Source: JAHBNG01 sp039028975 (GTDB taxonomy: Bacteria > Chloroflexota > Anaerolineae > Caldilineales > Caldilineaceae). From it: DNA of 64,000 nucleotides. Positions 27,553-35,527 of this stretch are shown piece after piece. The first letter of the stretch is position 1. Each line of letters begins with the position of its first letter. A program made the translations under genes and the position numbers. The stretch is from NCBI GenBank assembly GCA_039028975.1, contig JBCCHB010000001.1, forward strand, positions 186,001-250,000. Reading direction: 5' to 3'. The notes beneath the pieces are model-generated. The model was not told the origin of the DNA. It was given only the letters and a program-made list of their open reading frames with translations, and searched no databases.

Positions 27553-28623
27553 ATGAAAACAACCCAGCCCGAACCCGAGGGCTTTTTCACCATTGGTCAG
27601 TGCAAGGAGCACTGGTGGTTGATCACGCCTGACGGAGAACCATTCTTCTCGCTCGGGATCAATCATATCGATCCCGCAACCATGCGTTATCCAGAGAATA
27701 TCGATTGTTGGCATAACAAATACGGCAGCAGCACGATGCGCTGGATTCGGGAATCGGTTGTGCCCAATCTCAAAGAGTGGGGCTTCAATTCTGTAGGCTG
27801 GGTCCAGGAGGTGACGGTGCGCAATTGGCAACATTCCCGTGCGTTTACGCCTGCGGAATACCAAGCGCTCGATATGCCCTATTGCCATCTGCTACCCTTC
27901 ACCGAATCCCATCAGTGGGAGCAACACGTCCGCCATTACGACTTCCACAGTACAGAATGGGAAGAGTGGTGCGACTATGTGGCCCGTTCCCACTGTGCGG
28001 AACTGAGTGAAGATCCCAACCTGATCGGCTACTTTTATAGCGATTGCCCAACCTGGATTCACGTCCGGCCCGTCAACGAATGGCGCGGTCCAATCTTCGA
28101 TCCCGATCGTCTCAAAACGGAGGCAGGTCGCAAAGAGCTGTCAGAACTGGCCCATCAATATTATCAAACCACCCATGATGCTATTCGCCGCTACGATACC
28201 CACCACCTCATCTTGGGCGATCGCTACGAAGCCAATGCCCCCATTGCGATAGAAGTGGTTGACGCCGCCTTGCCTTATGTCGACGTGCTCTCCTTCCAGG
28301 ATTTCCGTGATCCGGTTAAGCATTTGGCGGAATGGCACCAGAATACGGGCAAGCCTGTGCTGCTGGCCGATGCAGCCAAAATGAAATGGCAAACCGAGCA
28401 CGGTGAGGTAACCCACAACAACGGTCAATGGTATGCAGAGACGCTGGCACAGTTGCACCAGAATCCTGGCTGTATTGGCTTTCATCTCTGTGGTGCCTAC
28501 CAACGCAACCGAGCGCGACGTTACGGTCTAATAGACGAAGCGGAACAACCTGATCAGAAAAATGTGGACCTGATCAAGGCGGCCAACGAGGAAATCAAAA
28601 AGTTGATGGTTCAAGCATTCTGA
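27553..28623 (+). CDS. TIM-barrel glycoside hydrolase-like protein (agarase-like, divergent active site)
   Basis: A 356-residue protein. The ATG at 27553 has AAGGAAG 8 bases upstream and is preferred to an in-frame start inside the GNAT gene. The sequence WWLITPDGEPFFSLGINHID, the early GFNSVGWV helix-strand and the SEDPNLIGYFYSDCPTW strand are typical of the beta-agarase-like clan-A glycosidases. Where relatives usually have a catalytic Asn-Glu after GYF, this protein has SDCPTW, so catalysis may be altered. There is no signal peptide, so it is probably cytoplasmic and acts on imported oligosaccharides, if it is active. Co-transcription with the GNAT gene is likely. Confidence 0.65.
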   Translation: MKTTQPEPEGFFTIGQCKEHWWLITPDGEPFFSLGINHIDPATMRYPENIDCWHNKYGSSTMRWIRESVVPNLKEWGFNSVGWVQEVTVRNWQHSRAFTPAEYQALDMPYCHLLPFTESHQWEQHVRHYDFHSTEWEEWCDYVARSHCAELSEDPNLIGYFYSDCPTWIHVRPVNEWRGPIFDPDRLKTEAGRKELSELAHQYYQTTHDAIRRYDTHHLILGDRYEANAPIAIEVVDAALPYVDVLSFQDFRDPVKHLAEWHQNTGKPVLLADAAKMKWQTEHGEVTHNNGQWYAETLAQLHQNPGCIGFHLCGAYQRNRARRYGLIDEAEQPDQKNVDLIKAANEEIKKLMVQAF

Positions 28624-28682
28624 ATGTCTGACATCTTATCACCTGAGACTAACCAATCATAAATCAAATCTCACATGAAAAA

Positions 28683-28848
28683 ACCTTGCAGGATTGTGGC
28701 GTCACCAATCAAACCATTGCGTAGCAACATCGCGACGAGTTAGACGAACAGGGCTTCACCATTCTCTGTGATAACATTGATGACAAATGGCTTGAGCGGT
28801 TGCGCCAACGGTTTGAAGACCTAACCAAAGACGAAAAAGACCAAAGTA
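28683..28848 (+). pseudogene. N-terminal fragment of a phytanoyl-CoA dioxygenase (PhyH) gene
   Basis: Read from 28683, the frame gives LQDCGVTNQTIA, then a TAG at 28722-28724, then QHRDELDEQGFTIL and DDKWLERLRQRFEDLT. This is the characteristic N-terminus of PhyH-family Fe(II)/2-oxoglutarate oxygenases. The similarity stops near 28848, long before the HxD iron site. An internal stop, loss of more than three quarters of the gene and absence of a start codon mark it as a relic. Confidence 0.7.
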
Positions 28849-29328
28849 AATTGATTTGCTATTGTTGTCATTCTATATTTAGGTTACTCCCGCGTTGACA
28901 TAATCCACACTCACATTAGTGCACCTCCATCATCTTTTACTTTCTCTATCCACTTCGGTAGTATACTATACTGGGTATGGTATTCTTTTATGGGCCGTTA
29001 AAGGGGTCTGTCGGAAATTAACATAGTCAACTTTCCCAGTCTTTGGTCGCAAAACTTGTACGACCTATTTATCGACAGATCCTTAGGGTCCGCGTAAGAA
29101 TAAGTTAGTGAATTTATATGGCTTTACACCGAGAAAATTCGATAGGCTATTTCTACGCGGGCTCTTACTTGAACGTATCATCCCCCATTCAATCAATCTT
29201 ATTTAGGCTTTTCCAAAAATTAAAATCTCCAATTCGGCTGGAAAAGTCATCGCTATTCCAGGAGGAAGCTTCCCTTTTAATGGGTATTTGTTTTCTGGAC
29301 TAGTCTTGATTTCAGGAATTAGACAATC
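28849..29328. other. AT-rich intergenic region with a MITE-like element
   Basis: No well-supported gene. A 61-codon frame at 29118-29303 has no recognisable family or ribosome-binding site. The only clear structure is the element at 29004-29082. Confidence 0.5.
29004..29082. mobile_element. MITE-like element, 79 bp, imperfect 17-bp terminal inverted repeats
   Basis: The left end GGGTCTGTCGGAAATTA matches the inverted right end GGATCTGTCGATAAATA at 13 of 17 positions. The interior has no coding capacity. The ends resemble those of insertion-sequence-derived miniature elements, but no transposase is in the window to compare with, and a target-site duplication is not evident. Confidence 0.5.
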
Positions 29329-30390
29329 ATGGTTTCATTAATCCTTGCTGTTGGTACAGTTATTGTTGTATCGGCGATGTGTTCTTTGTTTGAGGCTGTG
29401 ATTTATGCTGTTCCCCTCAGCCATATCGAGTCATTGGTCCAAGCAAAACGCCCCAACGGTCTCATCCTCCAACAGCTTCGGGAAAAGGTTGACGAGCCGA
29501 TTGCAGCCATTTTGTCGCTTAACACTATTGCAAATACCGCCGGTGCGGCTATAGCCGGAGCCATGGCCGCCGGAGTATTCGGGTCGGCCTGGCTGGGATT
29601 GTTCTCATCCTTGTTTACCTTGGCTATCCTGCTCTTTTCAGAGGTAGTGCCTAAAACGGTGGGGGTAGTTTACGCCCGGTCTTTATCGGAACGGATTGCC
29701 CGACCCCTGTTATATCTGGTTTGGGTGTTCAAACCGTTGATATGGCTGCTTGGGCTGGCGACCAAAGTCATTGAGCGTCGAGAGTCCTCCGAAAAGGTCT
29801 CGGAGGCCGATTTGGTAGCAATGACACAGCTGGGCATGCGAGAGGGTGTGATAAAGACTGATGAAGGCGAGGTCATAAAAAATATTCTATCGCTTGAAAA
29901 TAAAACCGTGCGGGAGGTGATGACTCCCCGAACCGTCCTCTTTACTTTGCCGGACAACATTACAGTTGAAGAGGCGATGATTGATAAGCAACTTTATACC
30001 CATAGTCGAATTCCTGTTTACTCTGAAAACATTGATAATATAATCGGAATTGCTCTGCGCCACGATATTGTGATGGCCGTGGCAGAGAATCGCTTGAATA
30101 CCGAAATCGCCTCACTGATTAAGCCAGCTGACTTCATATTTGAACGAAATAATCTGGACCAAGTATTGAAAAAATTTCTTGAGTTGCACCGTCATATGTT
30201 TGTGGTCATTGGCGAATTTGGCGATGTAAAGGGCGCGATTACCCTGGAGGATATTTTAGAGGAAATTCTGGGACAGGAGATTGTGGATGAATCGGACCGT
30301 GTCGTGGATATGCGTGAACTAGCTAAGCACCGGCGACAGGAGCTTTTGAAGGAACATACAGACAGTCACTCTAAGACGAATGACAAATAA
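29329..30390 (+). CDS. DUF21/CNNM-type membrane protein with CBS pair (hemolysin C/CorC-like)
   Basis: A 353-residue inner-membrane protein. Residues 1-165 form a DUF21 domain with about four hydrophobic segments and the conserved FSEVVPKTVGV stretch near 103. Residues about 200-310 form two CBS motifs (REVMTPRTVLFTL; AITLEDILEEILG), which usually bind adenine nucleotides. The C-terminal transporter-associated domain of longer CorC/YfjD proteins is absent; the protein ends in a charged tail. The family handles Mg2+/Co2+ or other divalent cations. It stands alone, with lower GC than its upstream neighbours, consistent with acquisition. Confidence 0.88.
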   Translation: MVSLILAVGTVIVVSAMCSLFEAVIYAVPLSHIESLVQAKRPNGLILQQLREKVDEPIAAILSLNTIANTAGAAIAGAMAAGVFGSAWLGLFSSLFTLAILLFSEVVPKTVGVVYARSLSERIARPLLYLVWVFKPLIWLLGLATKVIERRESSEKVSEADLVAMTQLGMREGVIKTDEGEVIKNILSLENKTVREVMTPRTVLFTLPDNITVEEAMIDKQLYTHSRIPVYSENIDNIIGIALRHDIVMAVAENRLNTEIASLIKPADFIFERNNLDQVLKKFLELHRHMFVVIGEFGDVKGAITLEDILEEILGQEIVDESDRVVDMRELAKHRRQELLKEHTDSHSKTNDK

Positions 30391-30591
30391 GGTCATTTAT
30401 GGCTTAATACTCTCAATGTATATGTAGTGAGTCGCTACCAAATCGGAAACTGGGTTTCATTCAGGAGGGAAGGCTAAGAAGAGAGTCGTTCTACAATGGT
30501 GAATTCCACGATTAAATCTTGTGGGGAATGGCGCTGGAAGAATATGATTCGACGAACCACATGAGTGATTAGGAGAGAGAGGAGAAAAACT

Positions 30592-31512
30592 ATGAAATTT
30601 GGTGCCCAACTCAAAGTTTACCGAGCTCAATGGGATGAGATGGAGGTCTATATCCAGGCCATGGAAGCGGGAAGATGGTGCAGCCTGTGGTTTCCTGATC
30701 ACTTCCTGCCACCTACCCCCATCGGTATTCCCATTGAGCAGGATGAACAAAACCAAGCATACGAAGCGTTTATCCCCCTTGCGGTGGCCGCGGGCATGAC
30801 AGAAAGGATCAAGTTGGGCAGCCTGGTATTGGGCAACACCTACCGCAATCCAGCCTTGGTGGCCAAAATGGCTGCCGAACTCGACCAAGCCAGCAAAGGT
30901 CGCTTTATCCTGGGTATTGGGGCAGGTTGGTTCGAGCGCGAACACCAGGCTTATGGATGGACGTTCCCCTCCCTAAAGGAGCGACAGGACCGGTTGGAGG
31001 AGGCTTGTATATTGATTCGCAAGCTTTTTACGGCAGAAACCCCGGTCGACTTTCAGGGTCGCTATTACCGACTAGAGAACGCCCCTCTCTCCCCAGGTTG
31101 TTATCAAAAGCCTGCTATCCCGATCATGATTGGTGGAAATGGCGAGCGTCGCACGCTACGCACTCTGGCGCGGTATGGGGATATCTGGAACTATAACGGG
31201 TGGGCAGGGATGGATATTGAGGTCTTTAAGCACAAACTTAACGTGCTTGCCCAGCATTGTGAAACCATCGATCGCGATCCGGCAGAGATCAAGTTGACGG
31301 TACATTATCCCTTGAGACTGGCCGATAACGATGCTGAACGAAAACGCCTCCTGGAAGAAAACCCAAGAAGGACGGTTGGATCGCGAAACTTCCATCTCGA
31401 TTTGATTGGGGAATTTAAGGAAGCTGGGGTTGAGGAGATGTGCTGTGCGTCCTTCAGTAGCGTTGAAGATTTGCAGCGAGTGGATGAAGAAATCATTACA
31501 GCGTTTGATTAG
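30592..31512 (+). CDS. LLM-class (F420-dependent) luciferase-like oxidoreductase
   Basis: A 306-residue TIM-barrel flavin/F420 oxidoreductase. The ATG at 30592 has AGGAG 7 bases upstream; an in-frame start 27 bases earlier adds only a basic leader. Family features: the early SLWFPDHFLP segment, KLGSLVLGNTYRNPALVAKMAAELD near 80-105 and RFILGIGAGWFEREHQAYG near 105-125, plus IPIMIGGNGERRTLRTLARYGDIWN near 180-205. It is the F420-type group of luciferase-like monooxygenases and reductases. Substrate unknown. It stands alone in a patchwork region. Confidence 0.9.
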   Translation: MKFGAQLKVYRAQWDEMEVYIQAMEAGRWCSLWFPDHFLPPTPIGIPIEQDEQNQAYEAFIPLAVAAGMTERIKLGSLVLGNTYRNPALVAKMAAELDQASKGRFILGIGAGWFEREHQAYGWTFPSLKERQDRLEEACILIRKLFTAETPVDFQGRYYRLENAPLSPGCYQKPAIPIMIGGNGERRTLRTLARYGDIWNYNGWAGMDIEVFKHKLNVLAQHCETIDRDPAEIKLTVHYPLRLADNDAERKRLLEENPRRTVGSRNFHLDLIGEFKEAGVEEMCCASFSSVEDLQRVDEEIITAFD

Positions 31513-31802
31513 TCGCTCCGGTTCAACGCCGTTAGCTTGAAATACGACAAGATGCTGTTGGCGAATTCAAAAATGCCCATACGATGTGGAGGTTGGCACG
31601 CCTCGAGCCGGTTTCTGACTCATAGCCGCACGGGCCGTGCTCACTTCACAAACAACTCGCCAACAGTGCCCGACAATATCAGGGAGGCTTGAACACAACC
31701 GTTCCCACAAGTGCGTTCGTGATGTGAGCGGCTCCACATCCGCCGGACGCCCGATGTTGACGCTGAAATATCAATGTTAGGGTGCATATAGGAGAAACCG
31801 AG

Positions 31803-32204
31803 ATGGCAATTAAAGGCGGATGTTTATGCGGCAAAGTTCGTTACGAAGTCAATGGGCCGCTCTTTGATGCGGACCACTGCCACTGTTCTCTGTGTCGGCG
31901 ACAGCATGGTGCAGCATTTGCGACTTATGCGGTATTCAATCCAGGCGATTTTAGATGGATCTCAGGAGAAGACCATGTAAAAGTGTACGAAACATCATCA
32001 GGTGCCGGATGGTGTTTTTGCCGTGAATGTGGCTCCTCACTTGCAGAAGCCGACAAAGGTCAGATTGTCTCGGTAACGCTAGGTACGGTTGAAGGAGATC
32101 CAGGCATAAAGCCCGAGTCACATATCTTCGTCGGTTCCAAGGCTCAATGGCATGAAATAACCGACGACCTCCCGCAATTCGATGAAAGGCCTCCAGACTC
32201 CTAG
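31803..32204 (+). CDS. GFA-family zinc-binding protein (glutathione-dependent formaldehyde-activating-like)
   Basis: A 133-residue protein; ATG at 31803 with GGAGA 8 bases upstream. The cysteines are in GGCLCGKVRYEV, HCHCSLCRRQHG and FCRECGSSL, the CxC...CxxC...CxxC pattern that binds two zinc ions in the GFA/CENP-V fold. The fold is sure, but the reaction is not: only a few members act on S-hydroxymethylglutathione. A 290-bp stretch upstream holds no recognisable gene. Confidence 0.88.
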   Translation: MAIKGGCLCGKVRYEVNGPLFDADHCHCSLCRRQHGAAFATYAVFNPGDFRWISGEDHVKVYETSSGAGWCFCRECGSSLAEADKGQIVSVTLGTVEGDPGIKPESHIFVGSKAQWHEITDDLPQFDERPPDS

Positions 32205-32286
32205 AAACCATTGAGCAAAATCTCCTAATAGTGAAAGTATAAAGAGCACATATTATCCATTCACAGATAACGATACAGAATACAAA

Positions 32287-32775
32287 ATGAAAGACATCCA
32301 ATTTTCTGGGTTGGACTTTTCAAACCAGGGCGAAATCAGCCGTATTGCTAGAATTCATATGGAAGGCCCTCTGGACTGGATAGAAGGCTATCAGGTGAGT
32401 GAAGAGGCTGTCGAACAGACCTACAAGGTTTTGAGTGAATCAAACGATAATCCGAATACCCATGTGATAGTTGCTAGGGATAGAGATAAAAGTTTAGTCG
32501 GCTTCCACTGGATCAGTATCGTTCCCGAAGACGAAGACTCGGCCCGTATCGAATCACTTTGGATTGATGAAAGCTATCGTAGGCGCGGAATAGCCACCAA
32601 GCTTAAAGGTCTTGGCGAAGTATGGGTGAAGGAAAAGGGCGCTAAGCAAATCATAACAACCGTGTTCTACGTGAACAAAAAGATGATCGACCTAAATATC
32701 AAAGAAGGTTTCGTCCCGGGTCAAGTACAAATGACGAAACAGCTATCTTGCTTGAATGCGAATGGAGAAGTGTAA
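32287..32775 (+). CDS. GNAT-family N-acetyltransferase
   Basis: A 162-residue single-domain acetyltransferase. The central strand RIESLWIDESYRRRGIATKLK (near 98-118) has the acyl-CoA pyrophosphate-binding RxxGxA motif; VNKKMIDLNIKEGFVP follows as the usual beta6-alpha4 part. Acceptor unknown. It ends one base before the start of a truncated sulfatase fragment, so a deletion or insertion may have placed that fragment against its 3' end. Confidence 0.88.
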   Translation: MKDIQFSGLDFSNQGEISRIARIHMEGPLDWIEGYQVSEEAVEQTYKVLSESNDNPNTHVIVARDRDKSLVGFHWISIVPEDEDSARIESLWIDESYRRRGIATKLKGLGEVWVKEKGAKQIITTVFYVNKKMIDLNIKEGFVPGQVQMTKQLSCLNANGEV

Positions 32776-32776
32776 A

Positions 32777-32932
32777 ATGCCCCAGAGCGACGAACAATCC
32801 AGCCGCCCGCAAAACATTCTGTACATCTCCATGGATGATCAAAGCCTTCGCTCCGTGAGCTACTACCCTGGGGCGCATCCCTGGGTGAATACGCCAAACA
32901 TTGATCGCCCGGCAAGTGAGGGGGTTCGCTAG
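32777..32932 (+). pseudogene. Truncated sulfatase (N-terminal fragment)
   Basis: Fifty-one codons from ATG 32777 read QNILYISMDDQSLRSVSYY and then NTPNIDRPASEGVR, the signature N-terminus of type I sulfatases: the metal-binding DD pair and the TPNIDRLA motif. A stop follows at once, before the formylglycine C/SxPxR site. It is a relic or a deletion scar; an element of repeat family A begins 31 bp further on. Confidence 0.8.
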
Positions 32933-32963
32933 TAAGGCCCTTCATAACCGTTCCACAACACGC

Positions 32964-33048
32964 TATACTCTGCTCTGTGCGAAATCCGGAGTTTCTTCTA
33001 TGCTGAGCTTTTGTCGAAAACTCCGGATTTCGCCACAACCGCTGTGTA
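32964..33048. repeat. Palindromic element family A, copy 4 (diverged)
   Basis: An 85-bp element from TATACTCTGCTCTG to CGCTGTGTA with perfect inner arms (GCGAAATCCGGAGTTT against AAACTCCGGATTTCGC). Length, ends and the GAAAACTCCGG block align with the copy at 19413-19498, so I place it in the same family as a more diverged member. Confidence 0.6.
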
Positions 33049-33137
33049 GCCAGCACTTCCTCGGAAAGATCGGTGGGAACACGTTGCTCCTGTGCTTTGG
33101 CCAATAGTTGAGCAACAAACTTCTGAAGCGCACATGA

Positions 33138-34265
33138 ATGAACATAATGTATAAGAACCAACAACGAGCAGATAGATACTACCATCTCAATTCAGAGCTA
33201 GCACAGATTGATAATGCTCACCTAACAACTCTACTAGATTCTAGCAAGCCACTTACAGCTTGGGGAAACAACGAAGCTATCGAGATTTCGGGGACCAAGG
33301 TCTTTGTCAAGCGAATTCCAATAACGGATGTTGAACAACAAAACATGTTCTCCACTGCCAATCTCTATGATCTACCACCCTACTACAACTATGGTGCTGG
33401 TTCGGTCGGCTCAAACGTGTGCCGAGAGTTGGTGACCCACATCAAAACGACAAATTGGGTACTCAGCGGCCAGGCGGATTTCTTTCCGCTACTCTATCAC
33501 TATCGAATTCTTCCTTTCAACGGTGAACATGCTGAAATCAAAATGGCAGACCATGATGAATACGTGACCTACTGGGGCAGTAGCGATAACATTGGTCGCT
33601 ACATGCTTGACCGTGCCAACGCGACCGCCGAGCTACTGCTCTTTCTTGAATACATTCCGAAGGTTCTAAGTGCTCATTTAGACGAGCATCCTGAGGAATT
33701 GGATGAGCGGCTAATCGAAGTACGGTCGATTGTCGATTTCCTACAGACAAAAGGAATGCTTCATTTCGACCTTCATTTTTGGAATGTATTGACCGACGGT
33801 GAAAGCCTCTATCTGACCGACTTTGGGCTACTTCTTGACAAGAACTTTCCGCTACAGGAGAACGAACTAGCGTTTTTCCAAGCTACCACGAACTACGACT
33901 ATGCACGCATGTTGGCAGATGTCGTTGTAAATATCTTCGTTCAATACCAACGCTCAGATGATGAGATACAGCAGCAGTTGCGATCCAAATTAGGGGTATC
34001 TGAAGAGGACAATCGATTTGATAAGATGATTGTGCCTCTCTTCGAAAATTTGGATGAGATAGCGGCGAACGGACCGCTTGATGTGCCCAATACCTTCCTC
34101 GCCTGTATCGACAGATATCGTGGTATCATTACGATGACGATCGACTTTATGTCCACGATCGGTGGTGGGCCTCAAAAGGATATTCCCTTTCCCAATGAGG
34201 AAATCGGCCAACTGCTCCGAGACACAGGTTTCGTTTCAAACGGAGCAAAGTTTAATAAAATGTAA
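33138..34265 (+). CDS. Protein kinase/APH-fold protein, tandem copy 1
   Basis: A 375-residue soluble protein with a kinase fold. The N-lobe lysine is in KVFVKRIPI (near residue 57), the catalytic loop is HFDLHFWNVL (near 208, HxDxxxxN complete) and the metal-binding DFG is in LTDFGLLLD (near 227). The long insert between (YNYGAGSVG, THIKTTNWVLSG, YHYRILPF) is shared only with its neighbour. All catalytic residues are present, so it is probably active. The substrate could be a protein or a small molecule. It starts a three-gene series with its paralogue 10 bp downstream and a PP2C-like membrane protein. The next in-frame ATG (codon 4) is an alternative start. Confidence 0.8.
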   Translation: MNIMYKNQQRADRYYHLNSELAQIDNAHLTTLLDSSKPLTAWGNNEAIEISGTKVFVKRIPITDVEQQNMFSTANLYDLPPYYNYGAGSVGSNVCRELVTHIKTTNWVLSGQADFFPLLYHYRILPFNGEHAEIKMADHDEYVTYWGSSDNIGRYMLDRANATAELLLFLEYIPKVLSAHLDEHPEELDERLIEVRSIVDFLQTKGMLHFDLHFWNVLTDGESLYLTDFGLLLDKNFPLQENELAFFQATTNYDYARMLADVVVNIFVQYQRSDDEIQQQLRSKLGVSEEDNRFDKMIVPLFENLDEIAANGPLDVPNTFLACIDRYRGIITMTIDFMSTIGGGPQKDIPFPNEEIGQLLRDTGFVSNGAKFNKM

Positions 34266-34275
34266 GAAAGGAAGC

Positions 34276-35397
34276 ATGACAAAGAACACTGTTGACAATC
34301 GAAGACAACGATACTTTCAACTTAATTCGCACCTCGCTCAGATCGACAACAATGAAATGTGTCAACTCTTTGATAAGAGCGACTCCCGCGCAGGTTGGGG
34401 CAAGAGCCACACACTAGACATTGGTGAACACAAAGTCTTTGTGAAGCGGATACCCATTACAGAGGTCGAGTACAACAACATGTTTTCGACCAAGAACCAC
34501 TATGAACTGCCGACCTACTATAACTATGGCGTCGGTTCGGCTGGCTTCAATATCTTCCGAGAGTTGGTGGCCCATGTCAAGACGACTAACTGGGTGCTCA
34601 GTGGCGAAGTGGAGTCCTTTCCTCTGCTCTATCACTATCGAGTTATGCCCTACGACAGCGAAAATAGCGGCGAACGAATCGAGGTAAAACCAGAGCAACT
34701 CGAGAGATATGTCACCTACTGGGGTGGGAATCAGCAGATCGGCCAATATCGGCTCGACAAGTTAGACGCAAAGTACGAGCTAGCGCTCTTTCTCGAACAT
34801 ATTCCCCACGTTCTCGAATTCTGGCTCATGGAACACTCGGATCAGATTGACCAGGTGCTTGAGCAACTGCGGTTGAGCGTCGATTTCCTACGCAAGCACA
34901 AGATCATCCACTTCGATGCAAACTTCGACAATATACTTACGGACGGCGAGCGCGTCTACCTAACTGATTTTGGCTTAGTGCTTGATGAGGCGTTTGATTT
35001 TTCAGATGAGGAGAGGGCTTTCTTCGATGCTCATCCTGACTATGACTTTGGATGCATCTTGTCCAATCTGATTTACCCCATCTATGAACTATTCAAGGAG
35101 CTGCCAGAAGACGAACAACGCCAACTCAGCGAAAAATACGGTGTGTTAGAAGGGGACGACCTCTTCCACAAGCTGTTGGTCCTATTTGAACACCTCGAAG
35201 AGCTTCGGCAAGATGATGTGATCCAGGTTGATCAAGCTTATATCAACTGTCTGCTCAGATATCGAGACATCTGCCTCTTGATGAACAACTTCTACTTGGA
35301 TTTGCGGCAGAACAATCACAAGGACACAAAATTTCCTAAGGCGGAGCTAGGAGGGCTACTTCGAGAAGTAGGATTTGTTCGAGAGGTCGTTAGTTGA
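34276..35397 (+). CDS. Protein kinase/APH-fold protein, tandem copy 2
   Basis: A 373-residue paralogue of the preceding gene. The ATG at 34276 has GAAAGGAAG immediately upstream and lies 10 bp after the first copy's stop, so the two are one operon; a longer in-frame reading that begins inside copy 1 is rejected. Conserved residues: K in KVFVKRIPI (near 55), HFDANFDNIL (near 212) and LTDFGLVLD (near 230). The two copies agree over the whole length but are well diverged, pointing to an old duplication with possible specialisation. Kept residues suggest both bind ATP. Confidence 0.82.
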   Translation: MTKNTVDNRRQRYFQLNSHLAQIDNNEMCQLFDKSDSRAGWGKSHTLDIGEHKVFVKRIPITEVEYNNMFSTKNHYELPTYYNYGVGSAGFNIFRELVAHVKTTNWVLSGEVESFPLLYHYRVMPYDSENSGERIEVKPEQLERYVTYWGGNQQIGQYRLDKLDAKYELALFLEHIPHVLEFWLMEHSDQIDQVLEQLRLSVDFLRKHKIIHFDANFDNILTDGERVYLTDFGLVLDEAFDFSDEERAFFDAHPDYDFGCILSNLIYPIYELFKELPEDEQRQLSEKYGVLEGDDLFHKLLVLFEHLEELRQDDVIQVDQAYINCLLRYRDICLLMNNFYLDLRQNNHKDTKFPKAELGGLLREVGFVREVVS

Positions 35398-35527
35398 TCA
35401 GTATCTTGGTGAGAAAGATGACAACTGATACAATATTTCTTATGAAATAGGGGATTCGTGCAGTAAAAGAACCCACATAAACTGCAAATGTACTACTCAT
35501 AGATTTACTTAATTGGAGCGGCCATCA

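Noticed and set aside
29118..29303. 61-codon open frame upstream of the CBS membrane protein
   Set aside because: No ribosome-binding site, no recognisable motif and unrelated composition; it could be chance in AT-rich DNA.
31513..31802. attC-like integron recombination site (GTTCAAC and GTTAGGG cores) before small GFA and GNAT genes
   Set aside because: The right core does not fit GTTRRRY, no inner L sites pair, and the space between the GFA and GNAT genes has no such site.
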